The notes below the pieces were generated by a model. It was given only the letters and a program-made list of their open reading frames with translations. It did not search any database and was not told the DNA's origin. Made by a program: the position numbers and the translations under genes. 64,000 bases of DNA from Bacteroidia bacterium (GTDB lineage Bacteria; Bacteroidota; Bacteroidia; B-17B0; Aurantibacillaceae): positions 1-64,000 of the forward strand of contig JAGNIU010000001.1 of NCBI GenBank assembly GCA_018000995.1, written 5' to 3'. Shown here in pieces: positions 44,801 through 53,062 of the stretch (positions are counted from its first letter, which is position 1; each line of letters opens with the position of its first letter).

Positions 44801-45478
44801 AAAGAACAAAAAGGCGAAGGCAGTGGTAAATGTAAAAAACCAAAAAAACCGGGAGATGGCAAAGTTCCAAAATCCGGACAAAGCATGAGCCAAATGCAAA
44901 AACAATTAAATGAACAACTCAAGCAATTAAAAGAACAGTTAGCAAAAGGTCAGAAACCCGGAGAAAAACCAGGACAAAAACCAGGTGAGAAGCCAGGGCA
45001 AAAACCCGGAATGGGAATGCCTGGTGGTCAACAAGGTCAAATGCCTAATATGATGCCCGGAACCTCCGAACAATTGGCTAAAATGGCGGCTCAGCAAGAG
45101 GCTTTGAGGCGACAATTAATGCAAATGATGGATCAGATGAAAAATAAGGGTCAAAACCCCGGCGGAAATCTGGCTGATATGATGGAACAAACCGAGAAAG
45201 ACATTGTAAATAAGGCAATTACGCAAGAAACCATTAAGCGTCAGGAAGATATTTTGACCAAATTATTAGAAAGCGAAAAGGCTGAAAGAGAGCGCGAGCA
45301 GGACGAAAAAAGGAAAAGTAATGAGGCAAAAAATGCGAATTTAAGTAACCCTAGCCAGTTTTTAGAGTATAAAAGAATGAAAGAAAAAGAACTGGAACTC
45401 TTAAACACGGTTCCGCCAAGTTTAACACCATTTTATAAAGAGAAGGTAAATAATTATTTTAATAGTGTGAGTAAATGA
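41840..45478 (+). CDS. DUF4175 family giant coiled-coil membrane protein
   Basis: A 1212-residue Bacteroidota protein. The first 180 residues carry about three membrane helices (22-46, 55-77, 155-175). A beta-rich extracytoplasmic region (about 180-500) follows, then a very long charged helical part (about 510-1200). The latter contains an acidic/Lys/Asn repeat stretch (about 690-770, units DKKQDGK and DKNNENKNQ) and a PGEKPGQK repeat (about 1038-1060) followed by Met/Gln-rich sequence. The family has been noted near cell-envelope genes but its role is unknown. The stop overlaps the next start by 4 bp (ATGA). The start codon lies 6 bp past the last palindrome of the array. Confidence 0.87.
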   Translation: MKNENNILINKLDEFIRKYYKNQLIKGVLYSSGLLVSAFLVVVLLEYLGEFNIAVRSILFYSFLATSIFVLVKFIAVPLLKLQRYGKTISYEEAAAIIGTHFGSVQDKLLNVLQLQSEKSLSGSDELLFASINQKINELKPVPFSSAINIADNKKYLKYALPPLFLTIGIAVIWPNIISKSTERLMHHQTYFETEAPFTFNIQNNELKTMQQQDFVLQVKLTGSEIPNELFIKIDGSEFKLEKENNITFNYTFKNVQNSTDFLLSGAGYNSKGYKLEVMPKPSLMQFSVKLKYPAYLNKKDETITNSGDLQVPQGTKIQWDFNTKNTNNLFLGFSDTTFNLNESAKDKFTFSKLLLHSTAYYVKTKNQFVSTYGDSVNYGINVLIDQVPYIDVSEKTDSTNFKSIYFSGSIKDDYGFNKLAFHYTHYTTDSLGNSSQKTGENILGVSKNQISQAYYYYFDANAFELKPGDKIEYYFEVWDNDGVNGSKPAKTKVMAFKAPTAEEVAEAAGKNNEEIKKDLDESIKKAKELQKELDALSKKMNDKKQLGWEEKKKIEDILNKQKSLEKKIDEVKQENQQNNQMQSEMSQQDESILEKQKQLEKLMENVMTPEMKKMFDELQKLMDQMDKNQIQQKIEEMKLSNKDIEKELDRALEAFKQFEVEQKLQQAIDKLDELVKKEEQLNKETEGKKDTEEKKDDGKKTDDKKQDGKNPDDKKQDGKTPDDKNNENKNQDAKNPENKDNKNADEKNKDNKDNKSPDSKELKQKQDEIAKEFDKLKEELKDLDKKNAELEQPNKLPDTKEDEKKASEEMQNSSEQLSKNSKKNASKSQKEAEKEMSEMKEKMEAAMEEMEEKEEEENAAALRQILENLLNLSFSQEDLIKTLPKTRVDNPQYTKIPQQQKKLQDDSKIIEDSLLALSKRAPQISAFVNREISSINDNMKKTVQALADRIPSDAAMRMQGSMTSINNLALLLNEELEKMQANQKNKKEQKGEGSGKCKKPKKPGDGKVPKSGQSMSQMQKQLNEQLKQLKEQLAKGQKPGEKPGQKPGEKPGQKPGMGMPGGQQGQMPNMMPGTSEQLAKMAAQQEALRRQLMQMMDQMKNKGQNPGGNLADMMEQTEKDIVNKAITQETIKRQEDILTKLLESEKAEREREQDEKRKSNEAKNANLSNPSQFLEYKRMKEKELELLNTVPPSLTPFYKEKVNNYFNSVSK

Positions 45479-45885
45479 TACCGGCGAAGGGACAGAAACT
45501 TAAAATAGAATCATCATCAGATAATTTAAGATTAGTTGAACGACTTATTGAAGACGTTTGCGAAATTTATAATGTAAGCGAAGATAATTTCGGAAATATT
45601 TTAATTGCTGTTACTGAAGCTGTGAATAATGCCATCTCACATGGTAACCAAAACAATCCTTCAAAATCTGTTCAAATTGGTTTTGAGAATATGGAAAAAA
45701 AACTCACCTTCTCGGTTAGCGATGAAGGAAATGGTTTTGATTATAATGGCCTCCCCGATCCTACCGACCCAAATAACATCGATAAAATAAATGGACGCGG
45801 TGTTTTTTTAATGAAACACTTAGCTGATAAAGTAGAATTCAATCAAAACGGTAAAGAAGTTCTTCTTACGTTTGTTTTAAACTAA
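45475..45885 (+). CDS. RsbW-like anti-sigma/serine kinase (HATPase_c)
   Basis: A 136-residue single-domain GHKL ATPase. The N-box is ITEAVNNAISHGNQNN (about residues 47-62), the G1 box SDEGNGFD (about 83-90) and the G2 box GRGVFLMKHLAD (about 107-118). In partner-switching systems such proteins phosphorylate an anti-sigma-factor antagonist. It overlaps the DUF4175 stop by 4 bp, so translation is probably coupled. In several Bacteroidota I recall it beside ybeY and mnmG; those are absent here. Confidence 0.88.
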   Translation: MIPAKGQKLKIESSSDNLRLVERLIEDVCEIYNVSEDNFGNILIAVTEAVNNAISHGNQNNPSKSVQIGFENMEKKLTFSVSDEGNGFDYNGLPDPTDPNNIDKINGRGVFLMKHLADKVEFNQNGKEVLLTFVLN

Positions 45886-45892
45886 ACATTTT

Positions 45893-45974
45893 GGGCGTGC
45901 CCCTTACGGGTCGCGCTTTACGTTACAAGTCCTCGCCCTTCAGGCTCCGGGCTTTCCACTACAATCGCTCACGC
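45893..45974. repeat. Dispersed GC-rich repeat element (GGGCGTGCCC...CTCACGC)
   Basis: A GC-rich island in an AT-rich gap. It begins GGGCGTGCCCCTTACGGGTCG and ends CGCTCACGC, with internal complementary pieces (GCCC/GGGT, GCCC/GGGC). The pattern matches an intergenic repeat that I recall in many Bacteroidota genomes. It ends a gene cluster and lies before an unrelated TPR gene. Confidence 0.6.
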
Positions 45975-46062
45975 ACATTCTCCAATAAAACATTTTTCTA
46001 AAACAGGAAGCTTGATTAACATTAATTTAGATACCACTGTTTCTATCACCCTTTAAATTAAC

Positions 46063-46070
46063 TAACTTTA
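46063..46070 (+). promoter_or_regulatory. Possible -7 box for the TPR-ygiD-DUF4286-rsmA operon
   Basis: TAACTTTA differs from TAnnTTTG at the last position. It lies 14 bp before the TTG start of the TPR gene. Confidence 0.3.
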
Positions 46071-46083
46071 CTTACATTCTATT

Positions 46084-47919
46084 TTGCTTTTTTTAAGTCG
46101 ATATTCCATTTTCTCTTTGCTGATTATTTTTATCAGTCTGAATTTATTTTCCCAAAAGAATAATGATGATAAATTGGCCATGCAATATTTGGAGCAAAAA
46201 GAATATGATAAAGCCAATACTTATTTAGAAAAACTATTTGACAAATCGCCTGAACAATGGTACACTTACTATTACACCGGCTTAGTTGGAGCAAAAGATT
46301 ATAGCCGTGCCGAAAAAATTTGTAAGAAAATTTTAAAACGCAATCCCCAAAACGTAAACGTTTACATTCAAATTGCAAAACTTTATAAAGCTCAAAACGA
46401 TACTAAAAAAGAAAATGAAAATTACCAGAAAGCTTTAAAAGAAGTTGTACCTGCACAAGCCTTTATTCAACAGCTGGCTTTTGCTTTTATGGAAGAACAA
46501 CTTTACGATTACGCGATTGATACTTATAAAAAAGGCCGTAAACAAACACCAGAATATCCCTACTATTATGAAATCGCTGAAGTATACAAACGTAAAGGTG
46601 ATTTAAAAGCCATGATTAATGAATACCTCGATGCGATTGAATTTAAAGAAAGTGAATTATACACAGCACAGAATTTTTTACAAAATTCTTTAGGTTACGA
46701 TGAGGAAGAAGGCGGATTTAAAAACCCAATTCTAAAACAAGAATTAATAAAACGCATTCAACAACATCCTGATAAAATTGTTTTTCCTGAATTTTTAATT
46801 TTTATTCAGAAACAACAAAAAGATTTTGAAGGTGCCTTTACACAAAGTAAAGCATTAGATAAACGCCAGAAAGAAGACGGTCGCCGTTTGTACGACTTAG
46901 CTAAACTTTGTGTTAGCAACGAGCAATATGAAACTGCACAAAAAAGTTTTCAATACGTCATTGATAAAGGTGATAAGTATAGCTATTATGATTTGGCCAG
47001 CATTGATTTAATTAATTGTGATTATCAATACCTCACTCAAAAAGCAAATGCAGCCCCTGAAGAATTAATTGCACTCGAAAATAAATTTATTAAGGCGGTT
47101 GAAAAATATAAAGGAAGTCAGTTGTGTAATTTTTTGGTTTCCAATTTAGCTAAACTTCAAACCTATTATTTAAACAAGCCTGATGCTGCAATAACTTTAA
47201 TTGAAGAATTAATCAGTAACCCGGGAATTGATGCGACAACTAAAGCAGAATTTAAAATTCAATTAGGAGATATTCATTTAATTAAAAATACAATTTGGGA
47301 CGCGTCTCTTTTATATTCTCAGGTGGAGAAAGATTTTAAATTTGAGCCTATCGGTCAAGAAGCAAAATTCAGAAACGCAAAACTCAGTTATTACGCTGCT
47401 GATTTTAATTGGGCAAAAACTCAAGCTAATGTCTTAAAAGGTTCCACAACAAAATTAATTGCAAATGATGCTTTAGATTTATCTTTAATTATTACAGATG
47501 CAATTGGTGTGGATACAAATGCTGCACCTTTAGCACGTTTTTCGGCTGCTGATTTACTAATTCTGCAACACAAATACACCGAAGCTATTGCGGAAATGGA
47601 TAGCATTAATAAAGTTTTTCCGGTGCATACTTTAGGTGATGATATTAATTTTAAGAAAGCAGAAATATATACAAAGCTTGGGAAATATCCGGAAGCTGAG
47701 AAAATGTATAAAGATATTTTAGAATATTATCCCACTGAATTGTACGGCGATGACGCACAGTTCAAATTGGCAGAGCTTTACGAGAAAAAAATAAAAGATA
47801 TTGAAAAAGCAAAACAAAGCTATCAAGAGGTGTTAACAAAATACCCCGGAAGTATTTACGTAGTGGAAGCCCGCAAACGTTACAGAACATTGCGTGGCGA
47901 TAATTTAAACAATGGATAG
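46084..47919 (+). CDS. Secreted TPR repeat protein
   Basis: A 611-residue protein that appears to start at TTG (46084), since the next in-frame ATG would remove the hydrophobic signal peptide (residues 1-23, ending NLFSQ). TPR-like helices fill most of its length. There is an N-terminal set (KEYDKANTYLEKLFDKSPEQWYTYYYTGL) and a C-terminal set (GKYPEAEKMYKDILEYYPTELYGDDAQFKLAELYEKK), the latter with spacing like YbgF/BamD-type repeats. Its 3' end overlaps ygiD by 8 bp. Partners are not evident. Confidence 0.83.
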   Translation: MLFLSRYSIFSLLIIFISLNLFSQKNNDDKLAMQYLEQKEYDKANTYLEKLFDKSPEQWYTYYYTGLVGAKDYSRAEKICKKILKRNPQNVNVYIQIAKLYKAQNDTKKENENYQKALKEVVPAQAFIQQLAFAFMEEQLYDYAIDTYKKGRKQTPEYPYYYEIAEVYKRKGDLKAMINEYLDAIEFKESELYTAQNFLQNSLGYDEEEGGFKNPILKQELIKRIQQHPDKIVFPEFLIFIQKQQKDFEGAFTQSKALDKRQKEDGRRLYDLAKLCVSNEQYETAQKSFQYVIDKGDKYSYYDLASIDLINCDYQYLTQKANAAPEELIALENKFIKAVEKYKGSQLCNFLVSNLAKLQTYYLNKPDAAITLIEELISNPGIDATTKAEFKIQLGDIHLIKNTIWDASLLYSQVEKDFKFEPIGQEAKFRNAKLSYYAADFNWAKTQANVLKGSTTKLIANDALDLSLIITDAIGVDTNAAPLARFSAADLLILQHKYTEAIAEMDSINKVFPVHTLGDDINFKKAEIYTKLGKYPEAEKMYKDILEYYPTELYGDDAQFKLAELYEKKIKDIEKAKQSYQEVLTKYPGSIYVVEARKRYRTLRGDNLNNG

Positions 47920-48787
47920 GAAAAAATTCATACAATCATTATCACTCCTTATGGCTACACCAATCGTTACAAAAGCAGAAACCGTTTTAAACGAATTAGG
48001 TAAAGGCGAAACCACCGATAAGATGCCCGTTATTTTTATTGGTCACGGTAATCCTATGCATGCTTTAAATGATAATGCTTTTACAAAAACTTTAAACAAC
48101 ATTCAAAAAACAATTTCAAAACCAAAAGCTATTTTAGTTGTATCGGCGCATTGGTTAACGCGTGGTACTTTTGTTTCTACAAATCCTAATCCAAAAACTA
48201 TTTATGATTTTGGTGGTTTCCCTGAGGAAATGTATAAAATAAAATACGAACCAATTGGTGCGCCCGAATTAGCAAAAGAGGTAAAAGAAAAAATTACGCA
48301 TACAAAAATTGAAGCTGACAACTCAATGGGTTTAGACCATGGTGCATGGACAATTTTAAAACACATGTATCCTGCTGCTGATATTCCAACATTTCAATTG
48401 AGTGTTGATTATTACAAACCCGCTTCGTATCATTTTGAATTAGCGAAACAATTAGGTTATTTAAGAAATAAAGGTGTTTTAATAATTGGCAGTGGAAATT
48501 TGGTTCATAATTTAGGAATGGTGGATTTTAGTAAACCTAACACTGGTTACGATTGGGCTATTGAGTTTGATGCAACAGTAAAAAATTTATTAGACAAAGG
48601 AGATTTTAAACCTTTATTGGAATATGAAAAATTAGGAAAGAGTGCCTTGTTATCAATTCCAACAAACGACCATTATTTACCGATGATTTACCCATTAGGT
48701 TTAAAAACAGAAAAAGAAAGTTTAATGTATTTATACGAAGGCATGGAAGCCGGCAGCATAAGCATGCGTAGTTTTGTAATAAAATAA
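47912..48787 (+). CDS. ygiD: 4,5-DOPA dioxygenase extradiol-type (LigB) protein
   Basis: A 291-residue protein of the LigB/YgiD family of metal-dependent extradiol dioxygenases. Candidate zinc/iron ligands are the histidines in IGHGNPM (His45), VVSAHW (His80) and GSGNLVHNL (about His199), with GLDHGAW near residue 144. The N-terminus (residues 1-22, MDRKKFIQSLSLLMATP) is an extra hydrophobic, signal-like segment not found in E. coli YgiD. The family name rests on DOPA cleavage; the native substrate here is unknown. It overlaps the upstream TPR gene. Confidence 0.86.
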   Translation: MDRKKFIQSLSLLMATPIVTKAETVLNELGKGETTDKMPVIFIGHGNPMHALNDNAFTKTLNNIQKTISKPKAILVVSAHWLTRGTFVSTNPNPKTIYDFGGFPEEMYKIKYEPIGAPELAKEVKEKITHTKIEADNSMGLDHGAWTILKHMYPAADIPTFQLSVDYYKPASYHFELAKQLGYLRNKGVLIIGSGNLVHNLGMVDFSKPNTGYDWAIEFDATVKNLLDKGDFKPLLEYEKLGKSALLSIPTNDHYLPMIYPLGLKTEKESLMYLYEGMEAGSISMRSFVIK

Positions 48788-48792
48788 ATTTT

Positions 48793-49095
48793 ATGTTTAT
48801 ATATAACGTTACCGTAAATATTGATGAGTCGGTTCATGACGAATGGCTCGATTGGATGAAACAAGCTCATGTACCCGATGTAATGAAAAGCGGCTGTTTT
48901 GTAGAAAGTAAGATTATCCGTGTACTTCATGTAAATGATACCGGACATACTTACTCTTTTCAATACACATTTAAACACATGTCTGATATTGAAAAATACC
49001 AGAAAGATTTTGCTCCTGCTTTACAAGCAGATGTAAAACAAAAGTATGGTGATAAGTTTACAGCTTTTCGTACATTGCTTGAGATTATAGAATAA
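48793..49095 (+). CDS. DUF4286 family protein
   Basis: A 100-residue protein with the DUF4286 pattern MFIYNVTVNIDESVHDEWLDWM at the N-terminus, a central TYSFQYTF strand and a C-terminal ALQADVKQKYGDKFTAFRT. It looks like a small ferredoxin-like (dimeric alpha/beta-barrel) fold. Its stop is immediately followed by the rsmA start, a conserved neighbour in Bacteroidota. Function unknown. Confidence 0.85.
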   Translation: MFIYNVTVNIDESVHDEWLDWMKQAHVPDVMKSGCFVESKIIRVLHVNDTGHTYSFQYTFKHMSDIEKYQKDFAPALQADVKQKYGDKFTAFRTLLEIIE

Positions 49096-49887
49096 ATGAG
49101 CCAACACATCAGAGCCAAAAAACATTTAGGTCAGCATTTTTTAAATGATGAGAACATCGCTAAAAAAATTGTTGATTCTCTGCTAGCAGTTAATAATGGA
49201 TTAACCGTTATTGAAGTTGGTCCGGGCACCGGCGTTCTCACCAAATATTTAGCACCTGAATTGAAAAATAATTTCTGGGCTTTAGATGTGGATACCGATT
49301 CCGTTCCTTATTTAAAACAACATTATCCTGATATTGCTGAACATGTTTTACTGGAAGATTTTTTAGAGTTTGATATCAAGAGCATTATTCCCGGTAAATT
49401 TAATGTTGTGGGAAATTTCCCTTATAATATTTCTTCTCAAATTTTATTTAAAGTTTTAGATCATCGTCATGATGTAGATTGTGTAGTAGGCATGTTTCAA
49501 AAAGAAGTGGCGATGCGTTTGGCAGAAAAGCCGGGAAGTAAAACTTATGGAATTATCAGCGTATTGCTTCAAGCTTATTATGATATTGAATATTTATTTA
49601 CGGTGAATGAAAATGTTTTTACACCGCCGCCAAAAGTGAAATCGGCTGTAATTCGTTTAACACGAAATAAACGCCACACTTTATCTTGTAACGAAGATCT
49701 TTTTACTAAAGTAGTAAAGACAACTTTTAATCAGAGAAGGAAACAAATCAGGAATTCAATCCGTCCCATCATTACAATTGATGATTCACTTTTAACGCCC
49801 ATGTTTCAACAGCGACCGGAACAATTAAGCGTTGAAGAATTTATTGAATTAACGGATTTTGTAGAGAAGCATTTGAAGAATCAATAA
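49096..49887 (+). CDS. rsmA: 16S rRNA dimethyladenosine transferase
   Basis: A 263-residue methyltransferase that dimethylates two adenines near the 3' end of 16S rRNA. It has KKHLGQHFLND (residues 8-18), the SAM motif EVGPGTGVLT (about 39-48), and the catalytic GNFPYNISS (about 106-114; NFPY replaces the more usual NLPY). The C-terminal domain includes FTPPPKVKSAVI and FNQRRKQIRNS. Its last 7 bp overlap the convergent lipoprotein gene. Confidence 0.95.
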   Translation: MSQHIRAKKHLGQHFLNDENIAKKIVDSLLAVNNGLTVIEVGPGTGVLTKYLAPELKNNFWALDVDTDSVPYLKQHYPDIAEHVLLEDFLEFDIKSIIPGKFNVVGNFPYNISSQILFKVLDHRHDVDCVVGMFQKEVAMRLAEKPGSKTYGIISVLLQAYYDIEYLFTVNENVFTPPPKVKSAVIRLTRNKRHTLSCNEDLFTKVVKTTFNQRRKQIRNSIRPIITIDDSLLTPMFQQRPEQLSVEEFIELTDFVEKHLKNQ

Positions 49888-50585
49888 TTCAATTTGAAAT
49901 ACTTCCTTGCGATGCTGTCCCATTTGAATTCTCTTTCCAATAAATTACCTACTAAAACTACGTTTTTAGCTTGCCAAAATTTATCCGGCACTCTATAAAT
50001 ATTATTGTATTGATAAAACCTATAATTTGATCTTGTTGAATATTCAAAAGAATAGGTTGCTTCATTATTATTATAACGAGTGTCTTCAGTATAATAATTT
50101 TGGATTTTCTCGTCCGTCGGCAAGGAATCTATTTTTAATTTTATTAGGCTATCAATAATAGAATTCCAGCTTGTTTTTGGTGTCAGATTCCATGTGTCAA
50201 ACTTATTAATTGTTTCACTTAGGTGGCGAGCATCTAAATCTACTCGCATAAGTATCAGACGACCCGTCCATTTAGAAGAATCATACTTGATTTCTATTAA
50301 ACCATGAGATTGATTTTTTGTCCCAATCGGATTAGTGATCCAAACTCTATATCTTAAACTATCTATGGTTCTTTCCGGACTTTCCAAGCCTAATTGTTTT
50401 TCCTTTTGCTTACAAAAATGCCAATATGTAAATGGATAACCGTTTGCATATTTTGGAATGTCAAGTGTTTTGGGTGTTTGAGGAATAGACGTAATATATT
50501 TACCTCTGTCGTTTTTCAATAACGGTGTGCAACCCGCAATACAAAAGGTAAAAAATAATATATAGTTAGTAAGTCTATCTAACAC
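49881..50585 (-). CDS. Hypothetical lipoprotein
   Basis: A 234-residue protein with an N-terminal hydrophobic segment and lipobox (IAGC, Cys19). The mature part is rich in Tyr, Asn and charged residues, with no recognisable domain. A YRVWITNPIGTKNQ segment (about 79-92) and a C-terminal EREFKWDSI are the most structured-looking parts. It is 6 bp downstream of a glycosyltransferase gene on the same strand. I do not recognise a family. Confidence 0.65.
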   Translation of the reverse strand: MLDRLTNYILFFTFCIAGCTPLLKNDRGKYITSIPQTPKTLDIPKYANGYPFTYWHFCKQKEKQLGLESPERTIDSLRYRVWITNPIGTKNQSHGLIEIKYDSSKWTGRLILMRVDLDARHLSETINKFDTWNLTPKTSWNSIIDSLIKLKIDSLPTDEKIQNYYTEDTRYNNNEATYSFEYSTRSNYRFYQYNNIYRVPDKFWQAKNVVLVGNLLEREFKWDSIARKYFKLNY

Positions 50586-50591
50586 ACTAAT

Positions 50592-51740
50592 CTAACCTTT
50601 ATAAAATTCATTCATTTGTTTGCCTACTGCTTCGTACGAAGCATTCTTAACCACAAATTCATGCATAGCCGCAGAATCAAAATTATATTCTTTATTGAAT
50701 AATTTTTTCAGAGACTCTACCATTTGCTCTTCATTATCTTTCTCTACTGAAACACCATAATCTTCCCGAATTAAAAATGGTAATTGTCCAACCTTAGTAC
50801 AAAAAACAGGCAGTCCGCAACTTAAAGCTTCGAGCGCAACAACAGGCATGCCTTCATAATTACTAAATAAAACTAAGGCTGAACTTTTTTGCATGAGCTC
50901 AGAAATTTTTTCTGGAGGTAAATTTCCGGTAAAAGAAATGTTTTTTAGTTTTAATTGCTCAGCTAATTTTTTTGCAGAACTCAATTCGTTTCCATCACCA
51001 CCTGCCATTACAATATCGAAATCTAAATTTTGGTCTTGCAGTTTTTTAAATACACGGAATGTTCCGCTAATATTTTTTTCTTTCTCTACCAAAGAAGAAA
51101 CATGTAATAATTTTATTCGTTCCGGTTTCCAATTGCTTAAAGGAAATGTTTTTACATTAACGGCATTATAAAGCAATTCGTAGTTTCCCTTTAAACCTGC
51201 CATGTTCATAGCTGCTTTTTGATAATGGGAAACGTGCCAAATTTTTGAGGCCCCAGAAATACATTTTTTTGTAAAGTGTTTTAAGATAGAGCCTTTGTAA
51301 CTTCCATCATCAGGCAAATAACCACTCCAATGTTCTACTACGGTATGTTTTACTCTGAATAGTTTTTTATACAAACTTAAAACAACCGAAGCCGGAAAAA
51401 TAACATTCACTTGCAAAGCTTTTACTTTTGTTTTCTTTTGTAATAAATGCTCGATTAAAATACGGTGTGCTTTCTTATAATTTAAAAATGAATTCAGAAA
51501 TTTTAAAACGCCGGAAGATTTTGGATATTTGACAATGTACTCCGTTAAATTCTCATTAACGTTTTTATGTTCTACTTTAAAGTAAGGTCCCTCAGCGCAA
51601 GCATAAGCATAAACAACAATTACTGTTTGAAAATGTGATAAGGCAATAGCGTGATTTCTTACAAAAATTCCGTGAGAAGGATTTGAATTAACCGGATACC
51701 ATGACGTTAAAAACAGTATGGCACGGTTACTGGTTGTCAT
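50592..51740 (-). CDS. Family 4-type glycosyltransferase
   Basis: A 382-residue GT-B glycosyltransferase. The N-terminal half has TSWYPVNSNPSHGIFVRNHA (about 12-31), typical of GT4 enzymes that act on lipid-linked or surface glycans. The C-terminal half has LLHVSSLVEKEKNI and the nucleotide-sugar motif EGMPVVALEALSCGLPV, with the E-x7-E pair at about residues 301-309. Donor and acceptor cannot be inferred. It is followed closely by the lipoprotein gene. Confidence 0.9.
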   Translation of the reverse strand: MTTSNRAILFLTSWYPVNSNPSHGIFVRNHAIALSHFQTVIVVYAYACAEGPYFKVEHKNVNENLTEYIVKYPKSSGVLKFLNSFLNYKKAHRILIEHLLQKKTKVKALQVNVIFPASVVLSLYKKLFRVKHTVVEHWSGYLPDDGSYKGSILKHFTKKCISGASKIWHVSHYQKAAMNMAGLKGNYELLYNAVNVKTFPLSNWKPERIKLLHVSSLVEKEKNISGTFRVFKKLQDQNLDFDIVMAGGDGNELSSAKKLAEQLKLKNISFTGNLPPEKISELMQKSSALVLFSNYEGMPVVALEALSCGLPVFCTKVGQLPFLIREDYGVSVEKDNEEQMVESLKKLFNKEYNFDSAAMHEFVVKNASYEAVGKQMNEFYKG

Positions 51741-51753
51741 TAAATAAAAAAGA

Positions 51754-52329
51754 TTATTCTAAGTTAACTGTAGACTTTAACATGAAAAGCGAAAGTTTAT
51801 CGCTTATTTGATCGAATGCGTAACCTAATTTGTTACCACTCTTCATTGCAATTGTAATAAATCCTAAGCCGGCTCCGCCTTTGTCGCTAATCTCGTTTTT
51901 CTCAAGATGCTCCATGTAATATCCTTTTAAATCTGCAGGATCATCAAATGAATTTAATCGCTCTACATCGTTCTTTAAGCGCTCTATAGAAGTATTAGGA
52001 ACTAAGTTGGCTGTTACAATTTCAACCTTAGTTTGACTCTTAGATAAAATGAAATAATTATGTTGGTGACCTAGTTCATCCTTACCACCATGTATCAACA
52101 TGTTTTGTAAAGCTTCTACCGAAATAAAAAATATTTTCTTTAAAGGACCTTTAGGAATTTGAAGTGCGGTTACTTTACCTTCTACTTCTGTTTCCAAGCG
52201 TGAAATTGTATCAACGTTCAATACACCATCGTAGGCCAGCAATACTTCGCTGCCATTCTTCAAAGAATCCATTACTTTTAAAAAATGATTTTTAAAAAAT
52301 ACTTCTTCGTTATGTGTACCGTCGCTCAA
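51754..52329 (-). CDS. SiaB family protein kinase-like (DUF6272)
   Basis: A 191-residue protein resembling SiaB/DUF6272, a degenerate GHKL-type kinase in partner-switching signalling. It shows ISVEALQNMLIHGG (about 70-83, a position equivalent to the N-box) and GGAGLGFITIAMKS (about 150-163, equivalent to the G2 box). In characterised systems SiaB phosphorylates SiaC and is opposed by the PP2C phosphatase SiaA. Neither partner is next to it here. It follows the deoxynucleoside kinase by 3 bp. Confidence 0.8.
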   Translation of the reverse strand: MSDGTHNEEVFFKNHFLKVMDSLKNGSEVLLAYDGVLNVDTISRLETEVEGKVTALQIPKGPLKKIFFISVEALQNMLIHGGKDELGHQHNYFILSKSQTKVEIVTANLVPNTSIERLKNDVERLNSFDDPADLKGYYMEHLEKNEISDKGGAGLGFITIAMKSGNKLGYAFDQISDKLSLFMLKSTVNLE

Positions 52330-52332
52330 AAT

Positions 52333-52950
52333 CTATTTAAATAATCCGTTTAATTGACTGTCGATTAATCTTATTACTTTACCTAAATCTTCTTTGTTCT
52401 CGTTGAAATTAATATCATCCACATCAACGATTAATAATTTTCCTGATTCGTAAGTTGTAGCCCAAGCTTCGTAACGTTCGTTCAAACGTTTTAAATAATC
52501 TAAACGAATTGAGTTTTCGTAATCGCGACCACGCTTTTGAATTTGTTTTACCAATGTAGGAACTGATGCGCGTAAATAAATAATTAAATCGGGAGCTTTA
52601 ATTAAACTCTCCATTAATTTAAATAACGCAAAATAGTTTTCGTAATCACGGGTTGTCATTAATCCCATTGCATGAAGATTAGGCGCAAAAATATATGCAT
52701 CTTCATAAATAGTTCTATCCTGTACAACAGTGTGTTTTCCTTTTCTGATATCTAAAACCTGACTGAAGCGATTATTTAAAAAATATACTTGCAGGTTAAA
52801 TGACCAGCGTTGCATATCTTCATAAAAATCGTTTAAGTAAGGATTGTCGTCAGCGTCTTCGTAGTGCGCATGCCACTTATAGTGCTTTGCAAGTAAAGAT
52901 GTTAAAGTTGTTTTCCCTGACCCAATGTTCCCCGCGATGGCAATATGCAT
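52333..52950 (-). CDS. Deoxynucleoside kinase
   Basis: A 205-residue kinase of the dNK family that phosphorylates salvaged deoxynucleosides. The P-loop is GNIGSGKTT (residues 7-15). VQDRTIYEDAYIFA (about 75-88) carries the DRS-like motif, and RASVPTLVKQIQKRGRDYE (about 127-145) forms the lid. The length fits bacterial dAK/dGK-type enzymes; which base it prefers is not clear. Confidence 0.9.
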   Translation of the reverse strand: MHIAIAGNIGSGKTTLTSLLAKHYKWHAHYEDADDNPYLNDFYEDMQRWSFNLQVYFLNNRFSQVLDIRKGKHTVVQDRTIYEDAYIFAPNLHAMGLMTTRDYENYFALFKLMESLIKAPDLIIYLRASVPTLVKQIQKRGRDYENSIRLDYLKRLNERYEAWATTYESGKLLIVDVDDINFNENKEDLGKVIRLIDSQLNGLFK

Positions 52951-53062
52951 ATAACTACCTTAAATTAGTAGACTAAGATATATATTTTACATACAAAAAC
53001 CAATTTTTTTACTACCAATGCCTTTTTTAACAACCTGATATTAAAATAGTTACTCAAGGCGG

